A DNA stretch of 6,953 bases from DATEXQ01 sp036846005 (lineage in GTDB: Bacteria; Patescibacteriota; Microgenomatia; UBA8517), in NCBI GenBank assembly GCA_036846005.1, contig DAIUCV010000023.1, positions 1-6,953 of the forward strand, written 5' to 3'. The notes beneath the pieces were generated by a model. That model did not search any database and had not been told where the DNA came from. It saw nothing but the letters and a program-made list of their open reading frames with translations. This document shows, piece after piece, positions 5,190 through 6,953 of the stretch. A program made the translations under genes and the position numbers. Position 1 is the stretch's first letter, and the number at the start of each line of letters is the position of its first letter.

Positions 5190-5381
5190 ATGACCAACAA
5201 ACAAAACGCAATAGACCATCTTAACAATCATCAAATGTATCCTGCTACCAGAGAAGATTTAATCAAGGAGTGCAATGAATTGTCGGATTTCTCCGACAAG
5301 GATAAAGAATGGTTTATAAAGCACCTTCCTGAGGGTACTTATAAATCTGCTGATGAAGTAATTAAAGCTATTGGTTTATAA
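5190..5381 (+). CDS. DUF2795-type small protein
   Basis: A 63-aa soluble protein with a strong SD 6 nt upstream of its ATG. The sequence follows the DUF2795 pattern: a short helix ending 'HL' (IDHLNNHQ), 'MYPATREDLIKECNEL' corresponding to the conserved YPA-[ST]-x-x-[ED]-L, then 'FIKHLPEGTYKSADEVIKAI' corresponding to LP-x-x-x-Y-x-S-x-x-[ED]-V. Length fits the family (about 60-70 for single-domain members). The biochemical role of the family is not established to my knowledge, so none is assigned. It is the second gene of a plus-strand pair and converges on secA, 51 nt from the secA stop. Recognition is by memory of the family pattern, and an HMM search would settle it. Confidence 0.8.
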   Translation: MTNKQNAIDHLNNHQMYPATREDLIKECNELSDFSDKDKEWFIKHLPEGTYKSADEVIKAIGL

Positions 5382-5432
5382 ATAAGAATATAAAGTTTTA
5401 AGCTTTTAATTAACAGGGAAGATTAAACAATA

Positions 5433-6953
5433 TTAACCTCTATGGTATGGTGCATTTATCAAACCACACTTTTTGTATTTGTAACATTTTCCAGTTTCTG
5501 GATTGATTGCCCCACAAGGGCAGGGATCATTACGACCAACTTTGTGGATCGGCTTACCTTCCGCACCTACAGTTGGATTAGTGACTTGGGTATTTGGATT
5601 TGAACTTTGATTACCTGCTAGCCCCATTGCATCGGTCTTATCGATATTGGTTTGCGCATGTTCCAAAGGAATCTCAGATCTTGGGGTTTGGGCAACACCA
5701 ATTCTATAAATTCTATGGGATAGTTCCTCATCAATTCTATCCATTAAAGTTTCAAATGTTTGATATGCTTCATTTTTAAATTCAACCAAAGGATCTCTTT
5801 GCCCGTAAGCCCTTAGTCTGACTCCTTCCCGAAGTCCGTCGATATAATCAATATGGTCTATCCAAAGATGGTCAATTGAAGAAAGATATGCGAATTTTTC
5901 AATTTGCCTGGTTAAGATATCACCCATTTGTTTTTCTTTTGCTTCATGAATATCTCTAATTACTTTAAACAAAAACTTTTTGATTTCTTCTTCCTCTTTT
6001 AGGTTACTCAATTCTTTTTTTACTCTTTCTCTCGAAGAATCATCAAAAGGAATAATTTCCAAAAGTCCTGCGATAATTTTTTCATTATCAAATCCTACTC
6101 CTTCATCTTTTTGGGAAATCATCAGAATTTTTGATATCTGATTTTCCAACTTTTCTAGAACTTCATCTTTCAAATTATCACTCTCCAAAATTCTTCTTCG
6201 CAGTTTATAAATAATTTCTCTTTGCTGGTTAGCAACATCGTCATATTCAACCAAACTTTTTCTCATATCGAAATTAAATCCTTCAACTTTCACTTGCGCT
6301 TGCTCGATTGCCCGAGTTACCAATTTATTTTCCAAAGGTTGATCTTCAGGAATATTTAGCCTATCCATCAAACCCTTAATTTGTTCTCCGCCAAAAATTC
6401 TCATCAAATCGTCTTCCAGGGACAGAAAGAACCGTGAAGAACCGGGGTCTCCCTGTCTTCCCGAACGACCTCTTAACTGATTATCAATTCTTCTGGATTC
6501 ATGCCTTTCGGTTCCTATTACATGTAGACCTCCAGCCTTAACTACCCTAGCATGCATTTCCTGCCATTTTTTATATTCATTTGATGCCTGCCAATTCTCA
6601 TTGGTCATCTTCTCGGGTCTATCGGGCATTGCACCCCCCAGTACTATGTCTACTCCACGTCCTGCCATATTGGTAGCAACGGTTACAGCTGACGGTTTAC
6701 CGGCGTCAGCCAAAATCATAGCTTCCCTTTCGTGATTTTTGGCATTAAGAATATTATGGGTAATCTTTTTTCTTTTTAGATACTCGCTGATGATCTCATT
6801 TTTCTCAATCGATGTTGTCCCCACCAAAACGGGTTGACCTTTTCTGTACTTTTCTTCAATTTCCCCAACTATGCTTCCATATTTACCTCTTAAGGTTTTA
6901 TAAATCATATCCGGATTATCCGCTCTTACCATGGGTTTATGGGTGGGTACTAC
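5433..6953 (-). CDS. secA: Protein translocase ATPase SecA, N-terminus off the window
   Basis: SecA drives preproteins through SecYEG at the cytoplasmic face of the membrane using ATP. The visible part is 506 codons; the frame is open to the right edge, where VVPTHKPMVRADNPDMIYKT matches the middle of SecA. The ATG at 6930-6932 is therefore internal. In order: the rest of nucleotide-binding fold 2 with 'GQPVLVGTTSIEKNE', 'NILNAKNHEREA', 'ATNMAGRGVDIVLGG' and the motif VI region 'IDNQLRGRSGRQGDPGSSRF' (arginine finger region); the helical wing/scaffold with 'SLVEYDDVANQQR'; 'SSIDHLWIDHIDYIDGLREG' and 'RLRAYGQRDPLVEFKNEAYQ'; a polar linker (about 420-460); and a metal-binding tail with 'KVGRNDPCPCG'. 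The tail is atypical: Cys-x-Cys-x9-Cys-x5-Cys followed by Gly, where most SecA have C-x-C-x8-C-[HC]. The frame is intact and there is no sign of decay. Confidence 0.97.
   Translation of the reverse strand, partial: VVPTHKPMVRADNPDMIYKTLRGKYGSIVGEIEEKYRKGQPVLVGTTSIEKNEIISEYLKRKKITHNILNAKNHEREAMILADAGKPSAVTVATNMAGRGVDIVLGGAMPDRPEKMTNENWQASNEYKKWQEMHARVVKAGGLHVIGTERHESRRIDNQLRGRSGRQGDPGSSRFFLSLEDDLMRIFGGEQIKGLMDRLNIPEDQPLENKLVTRAIEQAQVKVEGFNFDMRKSLVEYDDVANQQREIIYKLRRRILESDNLKDEVLEKLENQISKILMISQKDEGVGFDNEKIIAGLLEIIPFDDSSRERVKKELSNLKEEEEIKKFLFKVIRDIHEAKEKQMGDILTRQIEKFAYLSSIDHLWIDHIDYIDGLREGVRLRAYGQRDPLVEFKNEAYQTFETLMDRIDEELSHRIYRIGVAQTPRSEIPLEHAQTNIDKTDAMGLAGNQSSNPNTQVTNPTVGAEGKPIHKVGRNDPCPCGAINPETGKCYKYKKCGLINAPYHRG

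Noticed and set aside
5392..5406. Hairpin AAAG/CTTT between the convergent DUF2795 and secA genes as a bidirectional terminator
   Set aside because: A four-bp stem in AT-rich sequence is expected by chance, and no clean T tract follows on either strand.

Overview
The window is an AT-rich, gene-dense bacterial fragment that most resembles a Candidate Phyla Radiation (Patescibacteria) genome of the Microgenomates/Katanobacteria type. This is an inference from the style of the proteins: a release factor 2 with an unusual GGQ neighbourhood, a SecA with a rearranged C-terminal metal-binding tail, small membrane-anchored proteins with Ser/Thr/Pro-rich segments, and very short intergenic gaps. TGA is used as a stop by several genes and a complete RF2 gene is present, so the standard meaning of UGA holds. 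This argues against the UGA=Gly lineages (Gracilibacteria, Absconditabacteria).

Layout. Reading the minus strand from right to left: the C-terminal two thirds of secA enters from the right edge (5433-6953). A two-gene plus-strand unit follows, made of a 49-aa unknown protein (5034-5183) and a DUF2795-type protein (5190-5381). It is convergent with secA and divergent from a Crp/Fnr-type regulator (4212-4898, minus). Downstream of the regulator, on the minus strand, come a 17-codon mini-ORF (4104-4157) abutting a 12-TM MFS permease (2868-4103), a membrane-anchored LytR_C protein (2119-2763), a two-TM membrane protein (1610-2083), prfB/RF2 (501-1580) and a membrane-anchored OB-fold-like protein cut by the left edge (1-443). 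No RNA gene, insertion sequence, CRISPR array or convincing intrinsic terminator was seen. No gene-free stretch exceeds about 140 bases.

How it works together. The two housekeeping anchors are protein export (SecA) and translation termination (RF2). The other products are envelope proteins and one transcription regulator with its divergent neighbours. No substrate or pathway for the permease can be read from the sequence.

The most coherent unexplained signal is in start-site architecture. Five translation starts lie only 6-10 nt downstream of a -10-like hexamer, two of them with good -35 boxes, and none has a Shine-Dalgarno (SD) sequence. This implies leaderless or near-leaderless mRNAs. In contrast, the second gene of the plus-strand unit has an almost perfect extended SD that overlaps the stop codon of the first gene. 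The MFS gene has neither signal, but its ATG directly follows the stop of the 17-codon ORF, suggesting reinitiation. prfB also lacks the usual autoregulatory frameshift site. No complete novel system is demonstrated; the best candidates are listed as findings.
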